This document shows, piece by piece, positions 26,870 through 35,617 of a stretch of 64,000 nucleotides of DNA. The translations under genes were made by a program, and so were the position numbers. The notes beneath the pieces are model-generated. The model saw only the letters and a program-made list of their open reading frames with translations, was not told where the DNA came from and searched no databases. The DNA is from Rhizobium sp. L1K21 (lineage in GTDB: Bacteria > Pseudomonadota > Alphaproteobacteria > Rhizobiales > Rhizobiaceae): contig NZ_JAMXLE010000003.1 of the NCBI RefSeq assembly GCF_024055895.1, positions 1 to 64,000 of the forward strand, in the 5' to 3' direction. Each line of letters starts with the position of its first letter. Positions within the stretch are counted from its first letter, which is position 1.

Positions 26870-28393
26870 ATGAATTCGATTACGAGAAGGCTGTTTGTCT
26901 CGCTCATGGCGGGCGCGGCAATGAGCCTGGGCATGACAACGGCGCATGCCGACCCATCCGGCACCTTCAAATATGCCGAACAGGTCAAACTCATCACCAT
27001 GGACCCGCAGCAGCAGAGCGGCAGCGGCGTTCCCTATCTGCGTCCCGTCTATGAATCGCTTTTCGAACGGGACGCCAGCGGCAAACCGGCTCCACTTCTG
27101 GCGACCGGCTACGAGATCGACGGTCTCAATGTAAAGATATCACTTCGGGAAGGCGTCAAGTTCAGCAATGGCGAAGCGTTTAACGCTGCTGTTGCCGCCG
27201 ACAACATAAACCGTGGTGTCAAACTGGGGATCATCGAGGGTCTCAAGACCGTCGAAAGCGCCGAAGCAAACGACGAGTACACATTCACGATCAAGCTGAA
27301 GGAGAAGGATCCGGCCATCATCGACAGCCTGACCCACACAGGCGGCATGATGCTGGCGCCGGCAGCTATGGCCGATCCAACCATCGACCGCAATCCAATC
27401 GGCACCGGCCCTTATGTTCACAGCAAGCAGGAATCGCGTGAAGGCGAGGTGCAGGTCTACACACCGAACCCTCTCTATTGGGATCCCGACAAGATCGGCC
27501 TGGAACGTTACGAAGTGTGGGAAATTCCGGATGACACCGCCCGTCTCAACGCCCTGAAAACTGGCCAGATCGACGCGGGCAACTGGCTTGCCAACCCGCA
27601 GTCGGCCATCATCGACAGCTCGCCGGATCTCAAGCTTATCCGCAACACGGGCGGCCTGAACTACCATGTCATCATTTCCGATCGGAATGGAACACAGGTG
27701 CCAGCCTTCGCCGACGTGAATGTGCGCCAGGCCATGGCACATTCAATAAACCGCGCCGCATTTGGCAAGGCGATCCTCTTCGGTCTGTCGGAAGATACGT
27801 ACCAGCCCTATCCGAAGGGCCACTGGGCACACAATCCGGATGTCGAAGGTGCCTATGCCTATGACGTCGAAAAGGCCAAGGAATACATGGCGAAATCGGC
27901 GTTTCCCGATGGGTTTGCCTTCGATATGCCGTCGATCCCGATCTACCAGTCACGCCTTGAAGCACTGGCAGGGTTTTTCAAGGAAATCGGTATCACGATG
28001 AATATCGTACCGGTCGAACCCGGTACCCTTGCACGGCGCAGCCGCACCACGGATTTTCCGGCCACCAACCTTGTATGGGCGACCAACACGGACCCGAAGT
28101 TCCTGGCGCTGCGTTACATATACGAAGACGCCGCCTATAACCCGTTCCACATCAAGCCGGGTGATGAACTGCTCACTGCAGCCAATGCCGGCCTCGAATC
28201 GGTGGACACAGATGTACGCGGACCTGCCTATCGCCAAATGGCGGCAAAACTGGCGGAAGAAGCCTTCCTGATCTTCGTGGCAAACTCTCCGATCCTGATC
28301 GGCGTCACGAATGCGACGGCAGCCAACCCTACAGTTGTCTATCGGTACGGTGAGGATTCCATTAATCTTCGCGGTCTGAAGGCAAACGACTGA
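26870..28393 (+). CDS. Periplasmic substrate-binding protein, family 5
   Basis: A 507-residue DppA/OppA-type binding protein. The signal peptide starts MNSITRRLFVSLMAGAAMSL, with likely cleavage after THA (residue 27, before DPSG); the paired arginines are compatible with either Sec or Tat export. Family features include FKYAEQVKLITMDPQQQSG, GLNVKISLREGVKFSNGEAF and ADVNVRQAMAHSINR. The ribosome-binding site GGAGGAA lies 5 bp before ATG. It is 57 bp downstream of the CoA-transferase gene and followed 12 bp later by its permease. It is clearly diverged from the family 5 protein at 6-7.6 kb, so substrates differ. Confidence 0.88.
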   Translation: MNSITRRLFVSLMAGAAMSLGMTTAHADPSGTFKYAEQVKLITMDPQQQSGSGVPYLRPVYESLFERDASGKPAPLLATGYEIDGLNVKISLREGVKFSNGEAFNAAVAADNINRGVKLGIIEGLKTVESAEANDEYTFTIKLKEKDPAIIDSLTHTGGMMLAPAAMADPTIDRNPIGTGPYVHSKQESREGEVQVYTPNPLYWDPDKIGLERYEVWEIPDDTARLNALKTGQIDAGNWLANPQSAIIDSSPDLKLIRNTGGLNYHVIISDRNGTQVPAFADVNVRQAMAHSINRAAFGKAILFGLSEDTYQPYPKGHWAHNPDVEGAYAYDVEKAKEYMAKSAFPDGFAFDMPSIPIYQSRLEALAGFFKEIGITMNIVPVEPGTLARRSRTTDFPATNLVWATNTDPKFLALRYIYEDAAYNPFHIKPGDELLTAANAGLESVDTDVRGPAYRQMAAKLAEEAFLIFVANSPILIGVTNATAANPTVVYRYGEDSINLRGLKAND

Positions 28394-28405
28394 CAAGCGG
28401 GTTCA

Positions 28406-29350
28406 ATGTTCAGGCTCATTTTCCAAAGGCTTCTCGCACTGGTGCCACTATTGTTCATCGTTTCGGTGCTGACGTTCTCGTTTACCTCGCTACTGCCGAG
28501 CGACCCCGTCGACCTTATTCTCGGCGACACTGGAACGGACGAGCAGCACGAAATGCTGCGCGAGAGAATGGGCCTGAACGAACCGATCTACCTGCGCTAT
28601 CTGCAATGGCTGGGCCGCGCCGTGCAGGGGGACCTGGGCAACTCATTCTTCAACAGTGTCAGCGTGATGGATGCGGTCATGCAACGGCTGCCCGTCACTC
28701 TCTCGCTCACCGCGATTTCGGCTCTGATTGCAATCGTTGTCGGCATATCGGCAGGCGTTGTGGCAGCGCTGCGCCCGCGCTCATGGGTGGATCGTCTGGC
28801 CACCCTTGGCGCGACCTTTGGGCAGGCAATACCGAACTTCTGGTTCGGCCTCATTCTGGTGGCGATATTCGCCGTCAATCTGCGCTGGTTTCCCGCTACA
28901 GGCTTTACACCGATAACAAACGCCCCGTGGGAATGGCTGCGCAGCAGCATCCTGCCGTCGATCGCTCTTGGAACCGCTTCAAGCGCGGCCATCGCCCGCC
29001 AGGTTCGCTCGGCAATGGTCGGGGTGCTGCAGCAGGACTACATTCGTGCAGCGCGCGCGCAAGGCCTTTCGGCGCGTCGCGTTCTGTTCAAACACGCGCT
29101 TACCAATGCCATGGTCCCCGTGGTGGCAGTCCTGTCGTTTCAGATCACGGTTCTTCTGGGCGGCGCGCTGATCGTTGAGCAGGTATTTGCGATCAACGGG
29201 CTCGGCACATTGGCCATTGCCGCAGTTCGTCAACAGGACATTCCCATGCTGCAGGGACTGGTTCTCGTGATGGTTGGGCTTGTCGTGATCGTCCAGCTCG
29301 CGACCGACATCATCTATGGCCTGCTCAATCCGAAAGCACGACCAACATGA
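28406..29350 (+). CDS. Oligopeptide-type ABC permease (DppB-like)
   Basis: A 314-residue inner-membrane permease. It has an N-terminal helix (about 8-28), LPSDPVDLILG in the first periplasmic loop, six hydrophobic segments, the EAA loop with DYIRAARAQGLSARRV, and the ending ATDIIYGLLNPKARP. It overlaps the fused permease-ATPase by ATGA. It pairs with the permease half of the next protein. Confidence 0.9.
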   Translation: MFRLIFQRLLALVPLLFIVSVLTFSFTSLLPSDPVDLILGDTGTDEQHEMLRERMGLNEPIYLRYLQWLGRAVQGDLGNSFFNSVSVMDAVMQRLPVTLSLTAISALIAIVVGISAGVVAALRPRSWVDRLATLGATFGQAIPNFWFGLILVAIFAVNLRWFPATGFTPITNAPWEWLRSSILPSIALGTASSAAIARQVRSAMVGVLQQDYIRAARAQGLSARRVLFKHALTNAMVPVVAVLSFQITVLLGGALIVEQVFAINGLGTLAIAAVRQQDIPMLQGLVLVMVGLVVIVQLATDIIYGLLNPKARPT

Positions 29351-31266
29351 CCATCCCGGCATCCGAAAATTCCCGAACGGTTCTCATTCGTCTCCCGAAG
29401 CCTAGTGCATCCGGAATGATCACTGCCGTGGCTGTATTCATCCTTCTTCTGCTCGGGTTCATGGCAATCTTCGCGGACGTGATTTCGCCCTATGATCCAC
29501 TCAGGCAGAACCTCATCAATGCGCTGCAAGGCCCTTCTGCCGAGCACTGGCTCGGGACGGACGATCTCGGTCGCGATGTCCTTTCACGCCTGATCTACGG
29601 CTGCCGCATCGCGGTCATTGCGTCGGCCGAGGCAACCACAATCGCGGTGCTCTTGGGCGTGCCCATCGGCCTGTTCATCGGCTACCGCGGCGGCTGGTGG
29701 GACTGGGTCGTGATGCGCATTGTGGAAGCCATCGTTTCGGTCCCCGGCATCATGGTCGCTATCGTCATTATCGCCATACTCGGTACCGGTCTCCACCGCG
29801 CCATGATCGCACTCGGAATCCTCTTTTCGACCTCATTCCTGCGGCTGGCGCGTGGCGTCGTTCTCGCTGAACGCGAAGAGGTCTATGTCCGTTCGGCACG
29901 GGTGATCGGCACGTCCGACAGGCGAATTCTGCTGCGCCACATCTTGCCCAACATCGCCCCACCGCTGATCGTGCAAGTCACGCTGACCGTTGGAGCCGTG
30001 CTATTGTCCGAAGCCGGCCTCAGCTTCATCGGCCTCGGTGTCCAGCCGCCTGATGCGAGCTGGGGAACGATGCTGAACACGGCTGCTGCCTTTATGCAAC
30101 TTGCGTGGTTCCTGTCGATCCCGCCAGGAGTTGCTATCATACTGACTGTGCTGTCGGTGAACCTTCTTGGCGATGTCTTGCGGGATTCCATCGGCCGCGG
30201 CATCGCGGGCGACGCGCCCCAACCCGCGTCAGCCGTCCGCGTCAATCTTCCGGCTGCAACCGCTGCGCCTGAGCCTACCGCAGTCTCAAGGCCCGATGAC
30301 GTATTGCGGATCGAAGGTCTCGACGTCGCCTTGGGTGGTGACACCGGCGTGCCGATCATAACTGACCTCTCCTTTGGCATCGCGCGCGGTGAAACACTGG
30401 GACTCGTCGGCGAATCCGGTAGCGGCAAGACGATGACCGGTCTGGCCATTCTGGGGCTCATGGGACCGGCTTTGCGCGCCACGAAAGGATCAATTGTACT
30501 CAACGGCAAAGACCTGACGTCCATGAGGCAAAACGAGATCGAGAAGGTGCGCGGCAACGCGGTGGCGATGGTCTTTCAGGACCCCACTACCAGCCTCAAC
30601 CCTGCCTTCACGGTCGGCAGTCAGATTGCCGAGTTGCTGCGAACCAGAAAGGGGCTATCGAGCAAAGACGCCTGGAAACGCACCGTTGAACTCATTGACC
30701 GGGTCGGCATTCCAAGGGCGGCGGAACGGGCTAAAGCCTACCCGCACGAACTGTCAGGCGGCATGGCGCAGCGCATTGCCATTGCTCGTGCGCTCAGCTG
30801 CAATCCTTCCCTGCTCATTGCCGATGAACCCACCACCGCACTCGACGTCACCGTGCAGCAGGAAATCCTCGATCTGTTCCGCGACCTGCAGGAAGAATAT
30901 GGCATGGCGATCCTGTTCGTCACACACGATCTCGCTGTTGCCGCCGACATCTGCGATCGCATCGCGGTCATGTATGCTGGCGAAATGGTGGAGATGGCGG
31001 AGGTCAATGCCCTGTTTGCCAAACCACGCCATCCCTACACGCGCGGCCTGTTGCACGCCATGCCGCACGCCTCGGATCGCGAGCCGCCCCTGCCGACCAT
31101 CCGCGGCAGCGTGCCGCGGCCTGGCAACTGGCCTCAGGGGTGTCGTTTTTCCAATCGCTGCGATTACAAGACGTCTGCATGCGAGACGCGTATTCCCTTG
31201 GTCGGCACGTCAAGGCGTGTCCGTTGCATTCGCGCAGATGAACTCAATCTGGGGCGAAGACCATGA
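29347..31266 (+). CDS. Fused DppC-like permease and DppD-like ATPase
   Basis: A 639-residue fusion. Residues 1 to about 285 form a complete DppC-type permease, with HWLGTDDLGRDVLSRL and a C-terminal GLSFIGLGVQPPDASWG. A Pro/Ala-rich linker (about 288-316) leads to a complete nucleotide-binding domain: Walker A GESGSGKT (355-362), LSGGMAQR, LLIADEPTTALD and HPYTRGLLHAMP. The cysteine cluster CRFSNRCDYKTSAC at the C-terminus is typical of the oligopeptide/nickel ATPases. The reading frame is continuous, so this is a true gene fusion and not two genes. Such fusions occur in alphaproteobacterial importers. Confidence 0.9.
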   Translation: MTIPASENSRTVLIRLPKPSASGMITAVAVFILLLLGFMAIFADVISPYDPLRQNLINALQGPSAEHWLGTDDLGRDVLSRLIYGCRIAVIASAEATTIAVLLGVPIGLFIGYRGGWWDWVVMRIVEAIVSVPGIMVAIVIIAILGTGLHRAMIALGILFSTSFLRLARGVVLAEREEVYVRSARVIGTSDRRILLRHILPNIAPPLIVQVTLTVGAVLLSEAGLSFIGLGVQPPDASWGTMLNTAAAFMQLAWFLSIPPGVAIILTVLSVNLLGDVLRDSIGRGIAGDAPQPASAVRVNLPAATAAPEPTAVSRPDDVLRIEGLDVALGGDTGVPIITDLSFGIARGETLGLVGESGSGKTMTGLAILGLMGPALRATKGSIVLNGKDLTSMRQNEIEKVRGNAVAMVFQDPTTSLNPAFTVGSQIAELLRTRKGLSSKDAWKRTVELIDRVGIPRAAERAKAYPHELSGGMAQRIAIARALSCNPSLLIADEPTTALDVTVQQEILDLFRDLQEEYGMAILFVTHDLAVAADICDRIAVMYAGEMVEMAEVNALFAKPRHPYTRGLLHAMPHASDREPPLPTIRGSVPRPGNWPQGCRFSNRCDYKTSACETRIPLVGTSRRVRCIRADELNLGRRP

Positions 31267-32285
31267 GCGACAGCCCCCTGCTTCAGATCGCCGACCTCTG
31301 GGTGACATACCGGCAACGGTCCCTTCTCGGCCTCGGCGGAACGTCCTTCCACGCTGTCAAAGGCGCCAACCTTACCATTCGCAGCGGCGAAACGTTGGGT
31401 CTGGTGGGCGAATCCGGCTCCGGCAAATCGTCTCTGGCCAATACCGTGCTTGGTCTGGTTCCGGCATCTTCCGGGTGCATCAAGTTCGACAACGTCGATC
31501 TCGCATCCCTGGGATCCCGCTATCCGCTTCCGGTCCGCAAACAAATCCAGGCTGTATTCCAGGATCCCTATTCCTCGCTCAATCCGTCCATGACCGTCGA
31601 GGATATCGTCACCGAACCCCTTCGGGTTCACACACGAATGAGCAAGGTCGAGCGGCGCGCGCGCGCCATCGAACTTCTCAGGCTGGTATCGCTGCAGGAG
31701 GAGCATCTCAATCGTCATCCGCATCAGTTTTCCGGTGGACAGAGGCAGCGCATCGCCATCGCCTCCGCACTCGCGTTGCAGCCGAAGCTCATCGTTCTTG
31801 ATGAGCCTGTGAGTGCGCTTGATGTTTCGACGCGGAACCAGATTATCAATCTCCTTTACGAGCGTCGGGACCAGTTCGGCATCGCCTATCTCTTGATCGC
31901 CCACGACCTCGCCCTGGTACACCACATCTCGGACAGAATTGCGGTCATGTATCTCGGACACATTGTCGAGGAAGGACCATCTGACAGGGTCTACAAGTCT
32001 CCAGCGCATCCATATACAAGAGCGCTTCTGGATGCTGTGCCGCTTCTTGATCCGGCCAGGCAGCGCGCTCGTCGCGCACAGCGCAAACTGTCGCCCGCAC
32101 AGGAGACGCAGCGTGTTGCCGAAACGGGTTGCCCCTACAAGAACAGGTGCCCGCTGGTGATGCCGCGCTGCCAGACCGAGACACCACCTGCATATCCCGT
32201 TGATGGCGGCGGTGTCGCCAACTGCTTCCTTTATGCCAGCGATCAAGTCCGCCAATCCGAACAGAGAGAGCGCAAAGCTTTATGA
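31263..32285 (+). CDS. Oligopeptide-type ABC ATP-binding protein (DppF-like)
   Basis: A 340-residue second ATPase of the importer. Walker A is GESGSGKSS, with QAVFQDPYSSLNPSMTVEDI, signature FSGGQRQR and Walker B LIVLDEPVSALD. The C-terminal HPYTRALLDAVP and a cysteine-containing tail (GCPYKNRCPLVMPRC) are as in other DppF proteins. It overlaps the fused gene by ATGA and the hydrolase by 4 bp. It heterodimerises with the ATPase half of the upstream fusion. Confidence 0.9.
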   Translation: MSDSPLLQIADLWVTYRQRSLLGLGGTSFHAVKGANLTIRSGETLGLVGESGSGKSSLANTVLGLVPASSGCIKFDNVDLASLGSRYPLPVRKQIQAVFQDPYSSLNPSMTVEDIVTEPLRVHTRMSKVERRARAIELLRLVSLQEEHLNRHPHQFSGGQRQRIAIASALALQPKLIVLDEPVSALDVSTRNQIINLLYERRDQFGIAYLLIAHDLALVHHISDRIAVMYLGHIVEEGPSDRVYKSPAHPYTRALLDAVPLLDPARQRARRAQRKLSPAQETQRVAETGCPYKNRCPLVMPRCQTETPPAYPVDGGGVANCFLYASDQVRQSEQRERKAL

Positions 32286-33241
32286 CGCAAGTCCCTTACC
32301 GTCACGCCGCAAACGGCCAAGGCTTTGAAATTCGCACCGACTTAAGGCTTCCTGGTGTGACTGATGATAGGCCGCTGCCGCTCGTTTGCCGCTGGCCCGA
32401 GCGTGGCGACGTGAAGGGCTTTATCGTCTTCTGCCACGGGCTGAGCGCGAGCGGACACGATTATGCCGAGCTTTCCAGCCACTGGGCAGCGCACGGCTAT
32501 ATCGTTGTCCACCCGACATTCCCGGACTGGATCGGGGCAGTGGCGGCGGCAGAACCCGGCCTCGGTCTCGATCCGTCCAGCAATCTCAATCGGTGGGCTG
32601 ACATGCCCGAGGTGCGGGCGCGCATGTTTGAGATCCTGCATTCACCGCACTTTTGGATGGAACGAATCCGCATCGTGCGGCAACTGATGGACCACATGGA
32701 GGCCGTCCTGGAAGCAACCTGCGGGTCGCAATCCTCATCGCTTGCCTGCGCGATCACGGGCCATTCCTTCGGCGCCTATACATCGCAGCTGTTTGCCGGA
32801 GCCGAGATTGATCTGCCGCAGAAAGGCAAGCAGAATTTCAAGGATGCCCGCTTTGCCGCAGCAGTCCTTCTAAGCGCACAAGGGCGGGATCAGCAGGGTC
32901 TTCGCGAAGGATCATGGAGTGCAATCACCGGACCCATGCTGAATGTGACCGGCACGCTGGATGGCGGAGCCAAGGGTCAGGATTGGCACTGGAAGGTCGA
33001 GCCCTATGAATTCGCGCCGCCGGGCGACAAATATCTGGCGCTGCTGACCGATGCCGATCACTATCTCGGCGGCATAGCGCGCCCGGATCAGATGCCCGTG
33101 CAAGCACAGAAGGAAGCCGTCTTCCAAATTACGCTGGCCTTTTTGGACGCTTATCTGGCAACTGACGCGGCGGCAGGCGACTGGCTCGCCTCGATCACCG
33201 ACCGGGTGAATGGTTGCCCCCTCGTTTTCAGGCGCAAGTAG
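32282..33241 (+). CDS. Alpha/beta hydrolase, PAF-acetylhydrolase/dienelactone-like
   Basis: A 319-residue serine hydrolase. Oxyanion-hole strand VFCHGLSASGHDY (49-61) and nucleophile elbow GHSFGA (160-165, S162) are clear. An acid near TGTLDGG and the histidine in DADHYLGG complete the probable triad. The long insertion with FPDWIGAVAAAEPG resembles plasma PAF-acetylhydrolase-like and predicted dienelactone hydrolases. No signal peptide, so it acts in the cytoplasm. It is the last gene of the CoA-transferase/importer operon, with a 4-bp overlap, and may hydrolyse an ester or lactone form of the imported compound. Confidence 0.8.
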   Translation: MTQVPYRHAANGQGFEIRTDLRLPGVTDDRPLPLVCRWPERGDVKGFIVFCHGLSASGHDYAELSSHWAAHGYIVVHPTFPDWIGAVAAAEPGLGLDPSSNLNRWADMPEVRARMFEILHSPHFWMERIRIVRQLMDHMEAVLEATCGSQSSSLACAITGHSFGAYTSQLFAGAEIDLPQKGKQNFKDARFAAAVLLSAQGRDQQGLREGSWSAITGPMLNVTGTLDGGAKGQDWHWKVEPYEFAPPGDKYLALLTDADHYLGGIARPDQMPVQAQKEAVFQITLAFLDAYLATDAAAGDWLASITDRVNGCPLVFRRK

Positions 33242-33407
33242 AGGAGGGCTTTCGGAAACAGCAGAATGTTTTTGGTTATCGCAGCACTCTGTTTGCGCCA
33301 GGTGTCCTCAATGCCGTCTGCGCTCAATGAAAACCGGATATCGGAAAAGCGGGACCGGAAAACCGTGATTTCCAAGACTTCCCCTCTGTGGCACCAGATG
33401 CCGGACG

Positions 33408-34712
33408 TCAGGCCCGCAAATGGTCAGCGAAATAAGGACTTGCATAGCGCTCGCGAAACAGTCCCGCATCTTTCAGGCGCGGAACGAGTTTTTCGAGCGC
33501 AAGGTGCATGGAAGTGACCGAGCCGCCGGGAAGCAGAATGAAGCCATCCATGGCACCGGCCTCGGCCCAGTTGCGGATTTCCTCGAATGCGTCGTCGACT
33601 GTGCCGATGATCTGCCAGTGGGCCGACCCCATGACCTCAGGACGCCAAAGCAATTCCGCAACGGTCGGCTGATCGCGCTCAATTGCGCGGCGCAGGAGCT
33701 CGGCATGGGTACCGCTGTAGGGCTGGGCCAGCGGTGGAGGAAGATCAGGCGTTGAAACACGCCTGCTTTCCGGCCATTCGGCAAGATCAAGTCCTATCAA
33801 GTTCTTGATCGTGTTCAGCTTTCTGGCCTTCTCCGTGCGGGCATGCGTTTGCCTGAAGAGATCGTCGGCCTCTTTGCGGCTTTCGGCAAGGTAGAGGCTC
33901 AGGCCAGGCATCAAATTGACCGAATCTGCGCTGCGATTGTGGGTTTCGGCAAGGCGGCGCAGGTCGCGACGCAATTCGATCGCGGATTCCATATCTGGGG
34001 AAGACGAAAAAATAGCGTCTGCAATCGATGCGGCAAAGGATCGACCGCGCGCAGACGCACCCGCCTGCACCAGCGGTATGGGCGATTTTCCGAATGCCGG
34101 CAGGTTCAGCGGTCCCTTGACCCGATTATAATCGCCGACGTGATTGATCGCGCTCACCTTTTCGGGGTCGGCAAAACGTCCGCTCCCACGGTCGAGCTTC
34201 AGGGCATCGCTGGGAAAGCTCTCCCACAATTGGCGAACCACCGCCGTAAATTCCTCAGCCCTGTCATACCGCTCCTGTGAAGACGGCATATTTTCCAGGC
34301 CGAAATTGTCGTGTCCGTTCAATGCCGTCACGACATTCCATCCCGCGCGGCCATTGCTCAGCCAGTGCAGTGTTTGAAGCTGGCGCGCCACCAGATAGGG
34401 CGGAAAGAAGATCGTCGAAATCGTCGACAGCAGGCCTATATGCGTTGTCTCGCGCGCGAGCGACGCCAGAAGCAGCGTGGGATCAAGGCTTGCGAAGCCT
34501 GATCCGTTTTCGATCATCTCAAGCGGCAGAAACAGGGCATCCGGACGGAACACGAAATCCAGGTGCACAGCCTCGGAGCGTTTGGCGATATCAACATAAA
34601 AGTCGCTCGAGAAAAGACCTTCAACATTGCTGTCTTCTCGTCTCCAGGCTTCCCCACTCAGCCAGGTTGGAGCCAGGGACATGCCGATATGCAGCTTCTT
34701 TTGCGGAGCCAT
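33408..34712 (-). CDS. LLM-class flavin-dependent monooxygenase (NtaA/SnaA/DszA type)
   Basis: A 434-residue bacterial luciferase-like monooxygenase of the NtaA/SnaA/SoxA/DszA group, using FMNH2 and oxygen supplied by a separate reductase. Recognisable segments are LHIGMSLAPTWLSGEAWRR at the N-terminus, TTHIGLLSTISTIFFPPYLV, and GWNVVTALNGHDNFG, followed by ERYDRAEEF. Length is typical. The ATG at 34712 is preceded by GGAAGG; the longer frame adds 16 residues. Relatives oxidise nitrilotriacetate, EDTA, pristinamycin precursors or organosulfur compounds. It is divergent from the ferric-siderophore ABC operon, sharing a 110-bp control region, which may tie it to iron chelate metabolism. Confidence 0.85.
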   Translation of the reverse strand: MAPQKKLHIGMSLAPTWLSGEAWRREDSNVEGLFSSDFYVDIAKRSEAVHLDFVFRPDALFLPLEMIENGSGFASLDPTLLLASLARETTHIGLLSTISTIFFPPYLVARQLQTLHWLSNGRAGWNVVTALNGHDNFGLENMPSSQERYDRAEEFTAVVRQLWESFPSDALKLDRGSGRFADPEKVSAINHVGDYNRVKGPLNLPAFGKSPIPLVQAGASARGRSFAASIADAIFSSSPDMESAIELRRDLRRLAETHNRSADSVNLMPGLSLYLAESRKEADDLFRQTHARTEKARKLNTIKNLIGLDLAEWPESRRVSTPDLPPPLAQPYSGTHAELLRRAIERDQPTVAELLWRPEVMGSAHWQIIGTVDDAFEEIRNWAEAGAMDGFILLPGGSVTSMHLALEKLVPRLKDAGLFRERYASPYFADHLRA

Positions 34713-34775
34713 GAAAACCTTCCGAATATGCGCCTTCGAATTGCGGAACGCATTCCACATTTAAATTGCTTCCTC

Positions 34776-34791
34776 TTTTAGTCTAGTTTAA
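34776..34791. promoter_or_regulatory. Candidate iron-responsive box (copy 1)
   Basis: TTTTAGTCTAGTTTAA lies in the divergent gap between the flavin monooxygenase and the siderophore ABC operon. A near copy (13 of 16 bases identical) sits in the leader of the siderophore-interacting protein gene at 43020-43035. Recurrence at two iron-locus promoters suggests binding by an iron-responsive regulator such as Irr, RirA or Fur. Which of them cannot be told from two sites. Confidence 0.45.
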
Positions 34792-34822
34792 TTTCCCGGC
34801 CAAGAGCCGACGAAAGGTATCC

Positions 34823-35617
34823 ATGTCGTTTATTGAAGTGAAAAATTTGCAGGTCTCCTATGGCCAAACGCCCGTGTTGAAGGACCTTTCGGTGGCCTTC
34901 GCTCCAGGAAAGGTCACCGCCCTGATCGGTCCGAACGGCTGCGGCAAATCGACCTTGCTGAAGGCCATCATGGGGTTTTTGCCCGTTTCTTCCGGCCAAG
35001 TGCTTTTGGGTAACCGTGAGATGGAAAAGATCAAGCGCCGTGAGTTGGCAAGACAGGTCGCTTATCTGCCACAGGAAAGTCACTGCCCCGACTATATGAC
35101 GCTTGGTGAATTGATAGAGCTTGCCGGATACTCCCGCTATTCGCTGGTGGGGGGGCCATCGGCAAAAGACAGGCGTCTCTTCGGCGAAGCATTGGAGATT
35201 GTGGGACTGAAGGGTATGGCCTCAAGGCAGGTTAATGCGCTTTCAGGCGGTCAGCGCCAGCGCGCATGGATTGCCATGGTTCTCGCGCAGGACACCGATA
35301 TCATCCTCATGGACGAGCCGGTCAACCATCTCGACGTCAAATATCAATATGCCGTTCTTGAACTGGTGCGATCGCTCAGCGAAGAGCATGGCAAGACCGT
35401 CATTCTGGTGTTGCACGATGTCAACCTCACAACCGCTTTCGCCGACAATGTCGTGATGCTGAATGACGGCACCCTGTTGGCATCCGGGCCGGTAAGCGAC
35501 GTTGTAAACGCAAGCAATGTCGGGCGAACCTTCGATGTTGAAGCCGATATTTTTGACCATGCCGGCCGGCTGGTATGCCTGCCGCGCAGGAGCGAACGAA
35601 CGGCGGTGACCGCATGA
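34823..35617 (+). CDS. Ferric-siderophore ABC ATP-binding protein (FecE-like)
   Basis: A 264-residue ATPase of the iron-chelate importer family. Walker A is GPNGCGKST (36-44), followed by YLPQESHCPDYMTLGELIEL, signature LSGGQRQRAWIAM and Walker B IILMDEPVNHLDVKYQ (the usual TTYLD is NHLD here). LHDVNLTTAFADNVVML follows. It starts the four-gene importer operon with GAAAGG before the ATG and overlaps the permease gene by ATGA. It would energise uptake of the catecholate siderophore across the inner membrane. Confidence 0.92.
   Translation: MSFIEVKNLQVSYGQTPVLKDLSVAFAPGKVTALIGPNGCGKSTLLKAIMGFLPVSSGQVLLGNREMEKIKRRELARQVAYLPQESHCPDYMTLGELIELAGYSRYSLVGGPSAKDRRLFGEALEIVGLKGMASRQVNALSGGQRQRAWIAMVLAQDTDIILMDEPVNHLDVKYQYAVLELVRSLSEEHGKTVILVLHDVNLTTAFADNVVMLNDGTLLASGPVSDVVNASNVGRTFDVEADIFDHAGRLVCLPRRSERTAVTA

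Noticed and set aside
33242-33407. Possible small gene in the gap between the alpha/beta hydrolase and the flavin monooxygenase
   Set aside because: The only open frame (from 33266) extends into the monooxygenase gene on the wrong strand and has no family signal.
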